63,097 bases of DNA from Maribellus maritimus (GTDB lineage: Bacteria > Bacteroidota > Bacteroidia > Bacteroidales > Prolixibacteraceae): the NCBI RefSeq assembly GCF_022267315.1, contig NZ_JAIKLE010000038.1:1-63097 (forward strand), in the 5' to 3' direction. The notes beneath the pieces were generated by a model. That model was not told the origin of the DNA and searched no databases. It was given only the letters and a program-made list of their open reading frames with translations. The stretch's first letter is position 1, and each line of letters begins with the position of its first letter. A program made the translations under genes and the position numbers. Of the stretch, positions 53,428 through 61,240 are shown piece after piece.

Positions 53428-55215
53428 ATGAAAAGCATATCAATTACTACGATATTAATATTTTTTGTAAAAGTATTATTTTCCCAGACTTTCTCGGTTT
53501 TAGTAGAAACAGAAAACTTCGATGAAAAAGGGGGCTGGGTGGTCGACCAGCAATTTACTTCTTCCATGGGCTCTCCTTATCTGCTGGCACATGGAATGGG
53601 TGAACCAGTGGAAAATGCAATAACAACAGTTGATTTCCCTGAAAGTGGGAGGTACTGGTTCTGGGTACGCACAAAAGACTGGGTGCCCACACATCCGGAA
53701 ACACCTGGAACGTTTAAGATAATATTTGACAATAAGGAATATCCGGAAACTTATGGTGTCAACGAAGATTGGCAATGGATTCAATCAGGACGTATTAAGA
53801 TAGGAAGATCAAAAAAATTGAAAATTGAATTAAAAGATGAAACTGGCTTTGAGGGACGTTGTGATGCGATTTATTTTTCAAAAGATAAAAACGATTTTCC
53901 GCCTGTGGATTTGGAAGAAATGACAGCGTGGCGAAAAGAAAAACTGGGGATACCTCCCCCCGAATTAAAAGATGAATTTGATCTGGTAGTGATAGGTGGA
54001 GGTCTGGCTGGCTGTGGGGCTGCCGTGGCTGCAGCGCGTCAGGGTATTAAAGTTGCCTTAATCAATGACCGGCCTGTGCTGGGTGGAAATGCCAGTAAAG
54101 AAATTCGGGTACATACATTGGGACTGAAAGTATACAACATCGTTGAAGAGCTTGGAACAGAGCATTATCCAAATGGCGATTCCGGAGCAATTGCAGCAAA
54201 CGACACCATTGAAATGGTGGTTCGGGGTGAAGAAAATATCACTGTTTTTCCAAATACTCGTGCTTTTACAGTTCATAAAAAGAATAATAAAATTACAGCA
54301 GTCGATTGTTTTCACACGCATACACACAAAGAAATACGTTTTGAAGCACCATTGTTTGTTGATGCTACCGGTGATGGCTGGATTGGATATTGGGCAGGTG
54401 CTGAAGTGCGGATGGGGCGTGAAGCACGGGAAGAATTCAATGAATCGATGGCCCCTGAGCAACCCGATAACATGACGATGGGAAATACCATTTTGTGGAA
54501 TTCTGTTGAAGTGGAAGGGGAGATCTCCCGCAAATTTGAGGAAAAGCCCAGAACATTGGGGTGGAAAGAGGTTTTATGGGCGATGGATGTAGCAAAAGAT
54601 TACAAAGCAAAAAGCGGAGAATGGTTCTGGGAATACGGGCTGCTTATGAATACTATTTACGATGCTGAGGAAATTCGCGACCACATGTTTCGTGCAATTT
54701 ATGGTAACTGGTACAATGTAAAACAAGACCCGGAAAATGCGAACCTAAAGTTAAAATGGATCGCTTATGTAGCGGGCAAACGTGAATCGCGCCGTATTAT
54801 TGGCGATTACATTTTAAAAGAAAGCGATATCGTTAACCACCCTGATTTTGAAGATGGTTTTGTAGAAGAGGTACGAGAAATTGATATACACTATCCCAAA
54901 GGAGGGAAATATGATTTTTTGAGTTACGCCGATTTCACCAAGATTGAACGTTACAAAATTCCTTATCGCTGTTTCTATTCGAAAGACATCGACAATCTGT
55001 TTATGGCAGGACGTTGTTTTTCTGCTACACATGTAGGGTTGGGAAGTCCGCGGGTGATGCACACTACCACGCAAATGGGTGTAGTTGTCGGAACAGCAGC
55101 GGTTGTTTGCACCGAAAATGATTGTTCTCCACGCGATGTGTACCATTCGCACCTTTCAGAAATGAAATCCCGTTTAGATAAAATGCGTATTGAAGAGAAA
55201 ACAAAGATGCACTAA
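53428..55215 (+). CDS. Secreted FAD-dependent oxidoreductase 4 with N-terminal binding module
   Basis: A 595-residue member of the same family. Signal peptide to about residue 20 (VLFSQ), module VETENFDEKGGWVVDQQF, FWVRTKDWVPTH, GFEGRCDAIYF, then FDLVVIGGGLAGCGAAVAAA, NDRPVLGGNASKEIRVH and NLFMAGRCFSATHVGLGSPRVM. The signature after the Rossmann fold differs (GGNASKEIRVH against GGNNSSEVRVW), and the C-terminal region resembles FAD1 more, so it probably has a different substrate from FAD2 and FAD3. Sulfatase 4 follows after 39 bases. Confidence 0.8.
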   Translation: MKSISITTILIFFVKVLFSQTFSVLVETENFDEKGGWVVDQQFTSSMGSPYLLAHGMGEPVENAITTVDFPESGRYWFWVRTKDWVPTHPETPGTFKIIFDNKEYPETYGVNEDWQWIQSGRIKIGRSKKLKIELKDETGFEGRCDAIYFSKDKNDFPPVDLEEMTAWRKEKLGIPPPELKDEFDLVVIGGGLAGCGAAVAAARQGIKVALINDRPVLGGNASKEIRVHTLGLKVYNIVEELGTEHYPNGDSGAIAANDTIEMVVRGEENITVFPNTRAFTVHKKNNKITAVDCFHTHTHKEIRFEAPLFVDATGDGWIGYWAGAEVRMGREAREEFNESMAPEQPDNMTMGNTILWNSVEVEGEISRKFEEKPRTLGWKEVLWAMDVAKDYKAKSGEWFWEYGLLMNTIYDAEEIRDHMFRAIYGNWYNVKQDPENANLKLKWIAYVAGKRESRRIIGDYILKESDIVNHPDFEDGFVEEVREIDIHYPKGGKYDFLSYADFTKIERYKIPYRCFYSKDIDNLFMAGRCFSATHVGLGSPRVMHTTTQMGVVVGTAAVVCTENDCSPRDVYHSHLSEMKSRLDKMRIEEKTKMH

Positions 55216-55254
55216 ACAGAGACAGTTTTTTTACCATTTTAAGATAAATATTTT

Positions 55255-56910
55255 ATGAGGGAGATTTTTATTGTGCTTTGTTTTTTTCTGTTCTTTAGTG
55301 AGTCGTTAGTTGCTGAAGATAAGCCTAATATAATTTTTATTCTAACTGATGACCAGCGTTATGACATGTTGGGATGTACCGGAAACAAGTTGATACAAAC
55401 TCCTAATATTGATAAATTAGCAAAAGAAGGAACCCTCTTCTCCAATGCTCATGTTACGAGTGCCATTTGCACGCCAAGTCGCACTTCTATTTTACTAAGT
55501 CAGTTTGAGCGAAAACATGGAGTCAATTTTAACTCCGGAACCAGTGTGGCGCCAGAAGCTTGGGAAAAATCCTATCCGGTTATATTGCGTCAAAATGGCT
55601 ATTACACCGGATACATTGGAAAAAATCATACTCCGGTTGGTAATGAGGGGTATGAAAGTGGCTTAATGGAGAAGTCGTTTGATTACTGGTATGCTGGTCA
55701 TAAACATTTGACTTTTTACCCTAAAACGAGGCATGAGATTTTTAAAGGCGCGAAGAGTGATACTCAAATCGAAATAATAGGAGAGGGGGTTCAGGATTTT
55801 TTAGGGAATGAACATCAAATTAAAGAGGCACGGTATTTTTTAGAGAATCGTCCTGGTAATAAGCCTTTCTTTTTAAATATCTGTTTTAATCTCCCTCATG
55901 GAGCGGGAACAGGAAGTATGAAGCTTTTGGAAAGCGATCCTGAAATTTACCGCACGTTATACCGAGACTTAAACATTCCTTTACCCGAAAATTATATAGC
56001 GAAATCAGACATTAAGACACATAGGTTGCCCGAGAGCGTCCACCATTTTAAAGACAGACAAACAGGTTACAATTGGGTCGATTCTCCTAATACAGTGAGG
56101 GAGCGAGTAATACGCCAAATGCAGACCGTTACAGGAATAGATAGGTTGATTGGGGAGCTGCGCGAAACGCTAAAGGCAAATGGCCTGGAGAAAAACACTA
56201 TCATTATTTTTACTTCAGACCATGGATTGTTTTCAGGAGAATTTGGATTGGGAGGTAAAGCATTGTGCTATGAAATTTGCACCCATGTTCCGTTTATTAT
56301 ATATAATCCTTTGGTAAAGGAGAGTGCAGGGGGACAAATTGTAGACGAATTGATCCAAACCATTGATATTGCTCCAACATTGCTTGCATACGCAGGTATT
56401 GAAATTCCAGATTCTTATCAGGGCAAAACTTTAAATCATATTATTGAAGGGGAAATTACTCCGGTAAGAGAATACCTGTTTACAGAGAATTTATGGTCAA
56501 CGCCATTTGGAAATCCTCGTTGTGATGCCGTACAAAACAAGGAATGGAAATACATTCGCTATTATGCTAACAATAACATATCTGCAATTGAAATCATTAA
56601 AATGGCAAAAGATATGGGCATGAGATCAGATGATTTGCTTTATGGTGTGCATGATGCAGAAATAGCTATTTACAGGAACTATGTAGAAGCTCCGTTTCAT
56701 GGAGAAGAACCTATATATGAAGAACTTTTTAATCTTAAAAATGACCCAAACGAAACAACAAATATAGTGGCGGAGGCTAATTATAGCCAGATATTGAAAG
56801 AAATGAGGAGAATCTGGAAATTGAAAATTGCATTTGCACGAGGAAAAAATAAACCTCAAGTAGTTCGATATACAAAAGACAGTCAAAGTCAATTTGTAAA
56901 GGCGGAATAA
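55255..56910 (+). CDS. Sulfatase 4 (S1 family) with altered formylglycine context
   Basis: A 551-residue exported sulfatase (signal to about residue 20). Metal site KPNIIFILTDDQRYDMLG; modification motif CTPSRTSILLS with Cys72. The Thr-Gly that normally closes the motif (as in CAPSRASVLTG) is Leu-Ser here. The core CXPSR is intact, so formylglycine formation by a radical maturase is still plausible. Other blocks: GKNHTPVG in place of GKWHLG, LPHGAGTGS, IIFTSDHGLFSGEFGLGGK. It may be specific for an unusual sulfate position. Confidence 0.92.
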   Translation: MREIFIVLCFFLFFSESLVAEDKPNIIFILTDDQRYDMLGCTGNKLIQTPNIDKLAKEGTLFSNAHVTSAICTPSRTSILLSQFERKHGVNFNSGTSVAPEAWEKSYPVILRQNGYYTGYIGKNHTPVGNEGYESGLMEKSFDYWYAGHKHLTFYPKTRHEIFKGAKSDTQIEIIGEGVQDFLGNEHQIKEARYFLENRPGNKPFFLNICFNLPHGAGTGSMKLLESDPEIYRTLYRDLNIPLPENYIAKSDIKTHRLPESVHHFKDRQTGYNWVDSPNTVRERVIRQMQTVTGIDRLIGELRETLKANGLEKNTIIIFTSDHGLFSGEFGLGGKALCYEICTHVPFIIYNPLVKESAGGQIVDELIQTIDIAPTLLAYAGIEIPDSYQGKTLNHIIEGEITPVREYLFTENLWSTPFGNPRCDAVQNKEWKYIRYYANNNISAIEIIKMAKDMGMRSDDLLYGVHDAEIAIYRNYVEAPFHGEEPIYEELFNLKNDPNETTNIVAEANYSQILKEMRRIWKLKIAFARGKNKPQVVRYTKDSQSQFVKAE

Positions 56911-56970
56911 TAAAATAAATGGAATGAAAACGAAGATAGATATGGTTAAAAAAAGGAAATATTAACAGAT

Positions 56971-57162
56971 ATGAAACAGTTATTATCATCATTAGCCTTT
57001 CTGTCCCTTTTAGCAGGTTACACAAAAGCACAATGTATTAAAGAATCTCTAAATGGCATTTGTCCTTTTCCAGCCTTAAATGATAGGAAACCTGATTCAG
57101 GATGTAGAGAGAGGGGAGTGGTAGATGCTTTTCGTATTCCCCGAAGGCTTATTATTAATTAA
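56971..57162 (+). CDS. Short exported peptide or truncated gene
   Basis: A 63-residue frame starting with a convincing signal peptide (KQLLSSLAFLSLLAGYTKAQ) followed by only 42 residues containing three Cys (CIKESLNGICPF, SGCRERG). It lies in the 324-base gap between sulfatases 4 and 5. It could be a genuine small secreted protein or the 5' end of a deleted exported protein. The rest of the gap shows nothing else. Confidence 0.35.
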   Translation: MKQLLSSLAFLSLLAGYTKAQCIKESLNGICPFPALNDRKPDSGCRERGVVDAFRIPRRLIIN

Positions 57163-57234
57163 AAGAGATTTGGAGTAACTCTCAGTAATAGTATTCATTT
57201 AAATAAAATATTAACTATTTAATATGTTTTTTCC

Positions 57235-58683
57235 ATGAACATAAAAAAAACTCGGATTATGCTATTGGTCTGTTTCTTACTGTTTTTTTCGACATTGCTT
57301 CAAGCACAGGAACGCCCTAATATACTTTGGATAAACTGCGACGACCTCGGGATAGAATTAGGGTGCTATGGCAACAAAGATGTTAAGACACCCAATATTG
57401 ACCAGCTGGCAGAACAAGGCGTTTTGTATGAAAATTGTTATGCCACTGCTCCAGTGTGTTCTCCGAGCCGGTCATCATTAATTACAGGTATGTATCCTTC
57501 CGCTATTAATTGTTTAAATCATAGGACTATGGACAAAATGCCACTGCCTGAGGGTATTAAGCCTATAACTGAGTATTTTAAGGAAGCAGGTTATTTCTGT
57601 ACTAATGGAAAGGCTACAGATATGACCAAATGGGGGAAGACTGATTTTAATTTTGAAACCGGCAATTTGTTTGATGGAACCGATTGGAATCAACGTGCTG
57701 AGGGACAGCCTTTTTTTGCACAAGTGCAAATATTTGAGCCTCACCGTGAATTCTATGCCGATAAGGAAAATCCTATTTCACCGGAGAGCGTCGATTTGCC
57801 AGACTGTTACTTGGATCATCCGCTAATAAGAGCAGATTGGGCACTTTACCTGGAAACGGTGCAACATTGCGATCAGAGAGTGGGACATTTTTTAACTCGA
57901 TTGGAAAATGAGGGATTGACAGACAATACAATCATAGTTCTTTTTGGGGATAATGGACGACCACATTTGCGTGATAAGCAGTTTTTATATGAGGGAGGAT
58001 TAAGGGTACCACTGATAATTCGTTATCCGAAACATTTCGAGGCAGGTAAAATTTGCACACAGCTGGTTAGTCTGGTGGATGTACCAGTGACTTCTCTTGC
58101 TTTTGCCAACATCCCGGTTTCCGAACATTTGCAGGGGAAAGTATTTATAGGAGACAATGCCGAAAAACGCGAATATGTGTTAGGATTTAGACAACGAATG
58201 GGAGATGCCGTGGACAATAGCAGAAGCATTATGGATGGACGTTATAAACTAATCTGGAATAAAATGCCGGAAGTGCCCTGGATGCAATTAAGCGGTTATA
58301 AAAAATTAGAGTATCCCGCGTATTCCATCTATAAACTTTTTTATCAACAAGGGAAATTATTTTACCCATATAGTTTGTTTATGGCGGATTCTAAACCGGA
58401 GATTGAATTGTATGACATAAAAATGGATCCCATGGAGTTTGAAAATCTGGCAGATTATCCAAAATACGAGTCGATTAAAAAGACGTTGTTTAGCACGCTT
58501 AAATCAAGATTGAGCGAAATAGAGAAAGGAGAAATACCGGAGCGCTGGGAAGTTACAAAAAAGGCAAAAGAATCATCAGCTAAGTATTATGAGAGCAGTA
58601 TGAGAAGACGTGGATTAGGTTCTGACAGCAGCTATGAAGATATAATAGAATATTGGGAGAAAAAATTATCAGAAAAAAATTGA
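57235..58683 (+). CDS. Sulfatase 5 (S1 family)
   Basis: A 482-residue exported sulfatase (signal to about residue 25, LLQAQ). Motifs: RPNILWINCDDLGIELG with metal-binding Asp pair, CSPSRSSLITG with Cys75 as formylglycine precursor, FEPHREFY, and IVLFGDNGRPHLRDKQ. Its WINCDD start and GDNGRPH end differ from the other four, indicating a further subfamily. A propeller gene follows after 13 bases, so both are co-transcribed. Confidence 0.94.
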   Translation: MNIKKTRIMLLVCFLLFFSTLLQAQERPNILWINCDDLGIELGCYGNKDVKTPNIDQLAEQGVLYENCYATAPVCSPSRSSLITGMYPSAINCLNHRTMDKMPLPEGIKPITEYFKEAGYFCTNGKATDMTKWGKTDFNFETGNLFDGTDWNQRAEGQPFFAQVQIFEPHREFYADKENPISPESVDLPDCYLDHPLIRADWALYLETVQHCDQRVGHFLTRLENEGLTDNTIIVLFGDNGRPHLRDKQFLYEGGLRVPLIIRYPKHFEAGKICTQLVSLVDVPVTSLAFANIPVSEHLQGKVFIGDNAEKREYVLGFRQRMGDAVDNSRSIMDGRYKLIWNKMPEVPWMQLSGYKKLEYPAYSIYKLFYQQGKLFYPYSLFMADSKPEIELYDIKMDPMEFENLADYPKYESIKKTLFSTLKSRLSEIEKGEIPERWEVTKKAKESSAKYYESSMRRRGLGSDSSYEDIIEYWEKKLSEKN

Positions 58684-58696
58684 GAAATAAATAAAA

Positions 58697-59782
58697 ATGA
58701 AAACAATACTATTTAATGTTACAATTGCCATTTTATTGGCATCATGTACTGAGAAAGCCCCAGATTTCAAAATCGAATTTGAGAAAATAGCAAAACATTC
58801 GGTTTTTGTAAACGACACTATGAGTATATGGGGAGGTTCGGTAATAAAAGGTGAAGATGGTTTATATCACATGTTTTATTCACGCTGGCCTAAAGCTCCG
58901 GGCTGGATATGGGTTTCTCATTCCGAAGTTGCTCATGCTGTGTCTGAATCTCCTTTTGGTCCTTATAAATTCAAAGATATTGCCCTTCAGGAACGGGGCG
59001 AAGAGTTTTGGGATGGTTTATGTACCCACAATCCTACTGTGCATAAGTTTAATGGAAAATATTATTTATATCATATGGGTAATACCGGCGATCGTAAAAT
59101 TTATTGCTCACCCGGCAAGCAAAAATTAAATATGCTTCACCGCAATAATCAACGTATAGGTGTCGCAGTGGCAAATGATCCCAATGGCCCATGGAAACGT
59201 TTTGATAAACCGGTACTGGATATTACTCACCATAATGACTCTGCCTACGATGCTTTAATGACTTCTAATCCATCTGTGTGTCAAATGACTGACGGGAGAA
59301 TATTGATGATATATAAAGCGGTAGGTAAAAAATATCCGTTACCCAATGGCGGACCTGTAGTACATTGCGTGGCAATAGCTGATAGTCCTACCGGACCTTT
59401 TAAAAAGTATCCAAATCCGGTATTTACGTTTCCGGGAGAACGTTTCCCCGCTGAAGACCCATACATTTGGTATCAGGATGGTAAATTCAGAGCAATTGTT
59501 AAACGCATTAAACATGAGGGAGGAGAAAGGCTTTTTTCTTTGGTTCATTACGACTCAGAAGATGGTATAAATTGGAATAAAGCAAAGCATTTTGATATAT
59601 CTGAAAGGATAGTCACATGGGAAAATGGAGTCACTCAGCAACTTGATCACCTTGAGCGCCCGCAAGTGTTGATGGAAGATGGAGAAGCCATTGCCTTGAT
59701 GTGTGCTGCCGATACCATTGACGAAAATAATGTACGCCACACTTTTAATGTTCAAATACCTTTACGAATAACAAAATATTAG
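58697..59782 (+). CDS. GH43/GH117-like beta-propeller lipoprotein (copy 3)
   Basis: A 361-residue lipoprotein (Cys17, LLASC), close paralog of the gene at 25144. It retains the full motif set: MFYSRWP, WVSHSEVAHAVSESPFGP, RGEEFWDGLCTHNP, NQRIGVAVANDPNGPWKRF, YDALMTSNPS, AEDPYIWYQ, and a C-terminal LERPQVLMEDGEA followed by FNVQIPL. With the double propeller at 44998 there are four copies of this domain in one locus. It is the last gene of the PUL run before convergent tetR. Confidence 0.78.
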   Translation: MKTILFNVTIAILLASCTEKAPDFKIEFEKIAKHSVFVNDTMSIWGGSVIKGEDGLYHMFYSRWPKAPGWIWVSHSEVAHAVSESPFGPYKFKDIALQERGEEFWDGLCTHNPTVHKFNGKYYLYHMGNTGDRKIYCSPGKQKLNMLHRNNQRIGVAVANDPNGPWKRFDKPVLDITHHNDSAYDALMTSNPSVCQMTDGRILMIYKAVGKKYPLPNGGPVVHCVAIADSPTGPFKKYPNPVFTFPGERFPAEDPYIWYQDGKFRAIVKRIKHEGGERLFSLVHYDSEDGINWNKAKHFDISERIVTWENGVTQQLDHLERPQVLMEDGEAIALMCAADTIDENNVRHTFNVQIPLRITKY

Positions 59783-59868
59783 CAATAACATATCAAATGA
59801 AATCTTTTGGACACAATAGCAGCAATAATATCAACCTACATAACAAAAAAATCCATTTACCATTGAAT

Positions 59869-59905
59869 AAACACTACGGAATTTTCAATCCATAGTGTTT
59901 TATTT
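59869..59905. terminator. Bidirectional terminator between PUL end and tetR
   Basis: AAACACTACGGA (59869-59880) pairs with TCCATAGTGTTT (59889-59900), one mismatch, 8-base loop, with T-rich sequence on the plus-strand exit and A-rich (T-rich in minus sense) sequence on the other. It sits between convergent genes, and overlaps the tetR stop codon. Confidence 0.7.
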
Positions 59906-60502
59906 CAATGAATTATATAAGAAGTAATATTGCCATTTTAACATTCTTAAAAAATCATCCTTAGAACTATTCAAGCTTTCATAAGCTGTACCATAAAATA
60001 AGTTTTTAAACGATCTAGCTATTTTTTCTTTTTCGATATCTGCCCTTATTTCATTTCTCTTGATAGCTTCTGAGAGCTGTTTAAACCATGCTTTATTTTC
60101 TGCTTCATTCCATTTCAAAGCAATCTTATGAAAATCTTTATAGTAATGAAACGATTCCATGTGTAGATTCACCAATCCAAAGGCCATGTTGAGTATTTTT
60201 AATGCGCGAAATTGTTTTTGTAACTGACTTAATTGCGCTAAATATGCTTCAATAAAATCAGAAAATGAATGAATTTCATCTTCATTAACTGTTGTAACAG
60301 AAAGAGAATTTATCAAAATTTTATCGACAACTTCAACAAATATTTTCTCCTTTGTGGGGAAGTGATACAACAATGCCCCCCTGCTTAACCCGGTTTTGGC
60401 TTCAATTATTTTTAATGAGACCTTGTTATAAGAATCAACTGCAAAACATTTAAAGGCAGCATTAATGATGTTTTGTCTTGTTTTCTCTGCTTTATTACCC
60501 AT
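59900..60502 (-). CDS. TetR-family transcriptional regulator
   Basis: A 200-residue TetR/AcrR regulator. The helix-turn-helix occupies about residues 12-55 (IINAAFKCFAVDSYNKVSLK, then GLSRGALLYHFPTKEKIF), and the C-terminal helical domain is unclassified. It is divergent from the lipoprotein and carboxylesterase genes. A perfect 8+6+8 inverted repeat lies 48 bases before its start, a likely operator for self-control and control of the divergent genes. Confidence 0.9.
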   Translation of the reverse strand: MGNKAEKTRQNIINAAFKCFAVDSYNKVSLKIIEAKTGLSRGALLYHFPTKEKIFVEVVDKILINSLSVTTVNEDEIHSFSDFIEAYLAQLSQLQKQFRALKILNMAFGLVNLHMESFHYYKDFHKIALKWNEAENKAWFKQLSEAIKRNEIRADIEKEKIARSFKNLFYGTAYESLNSSKDDFLRMLKWQYYFLYNSLK

Positions 60503-60549
60503 TAATTAAAATATTAAAACACTCAAAAATATAATTTTTAACAAATAAG

Positions 60550-60571
60550 AAACAGTCTGAATGGACTGTTT
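60550..60571. promoter_or_regulatory. Candidate TetR operator
   Basis: AAACAGTC (60550-60557), six-base centre, GACTGTTT (60564-60571): a perfect inverted repeat of TetR-operator size in the divergent promoter region of tetR and the lipoprotein gene. The T-run at its right side could also make it a weak hairpin on the plus strand, but no gene ends here, so an operator is the better reading. Confidence 0.6.
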
Positions 60572-60713
60572 TTGTTATTTTTGATGAATTTTCAATTTCT
60601 CGTATCGTTTTATATTATAAAAAAGTGATAATATTTTTAATATGAGACTATTAAAAATAACAATTCTGAAAAGAAATATTTCTGAGAAGTTTAAAAACCG
60701 TTAATAAAGTAAT

Positions 60714-61214
60714 ATGAAAAAAATATATTTAATCAACTTGTTAGTCGTTTTAACATTACTTGTTGTTTCGTGCCAAAAAGACAACAATGAAAATATACCT
60801 GATGACAATGAAACAGCAATAAGTACTTTGGTTATTGTGGAACGTTCAGCAAAAGTTGAATTAGAGGAAGAAAACGAAATCAATCAGGAAATCATCGAAC
60901 AGCTTAAAACTGAAATTGAAGAAAGTATGAATTTATTGGGACACAAATTGACTCTTTATCCCAATATTGAAGATACATCTACCGGAGAATTGGTTAGAAC
61001 TTATGACGATGGAACAGAGGTTAAATCAACATTTAGGATTGAAACGACAACAGATAATTTGCGCTATTTCAAGATTATAAATGATGGAACAGAAACGGAA
61101 AAATACCAAATGATTGGATGGTATTTGGTAAAAGATTTTACAGAAGAATACGAATATGCAGGTTACAAAATTATTTCAGCTTTGGGTATTGCCAAATTTA
61201 CAAGACTTTTATAA
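60714..61214 (+). CDS. Small lipoprotein of unknown function
   Basis: A 166-residue lipoprotein (LLVVSC, Cys18). The mature part starts with an acidic linker (DNNENIPDDNETAI) and a charged, probably coiled-coil helix (LEEENEINQEIIEQLKTEIEES), followed by beta-rich sequence. No family recognised. It is divergent from tetR and precedes the carboxylesterase by 26 bases, so it is probably in the TetR-controlled unit. Confidence 0.65.
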   Translation: MKKIYLINLLVVLTLLVVSCQKDNNENIPDDNETAISTLVIVERSAKVELEEENEINQEIIEQLKTEIEESMNLLGHKLTLYPNIEDTSTGELVRTYDDGTEVKSTFRIETTTDNLRYFKIINDGTETEKYQMIGWYLVKDFTEEYEYAGYKIISALGIAKFTRLL

Positions 61215-61240
61215 TAGATTTAAAGGTCGATAGTTATGTG

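Noticed and set aside
61118..61240. Upstream extension of the carboxylesterase frame
   Set aside because: The extra 41 residues overlap the lipoprotein gene in another frame and show no family resemblance; ATG 61241 fits better.
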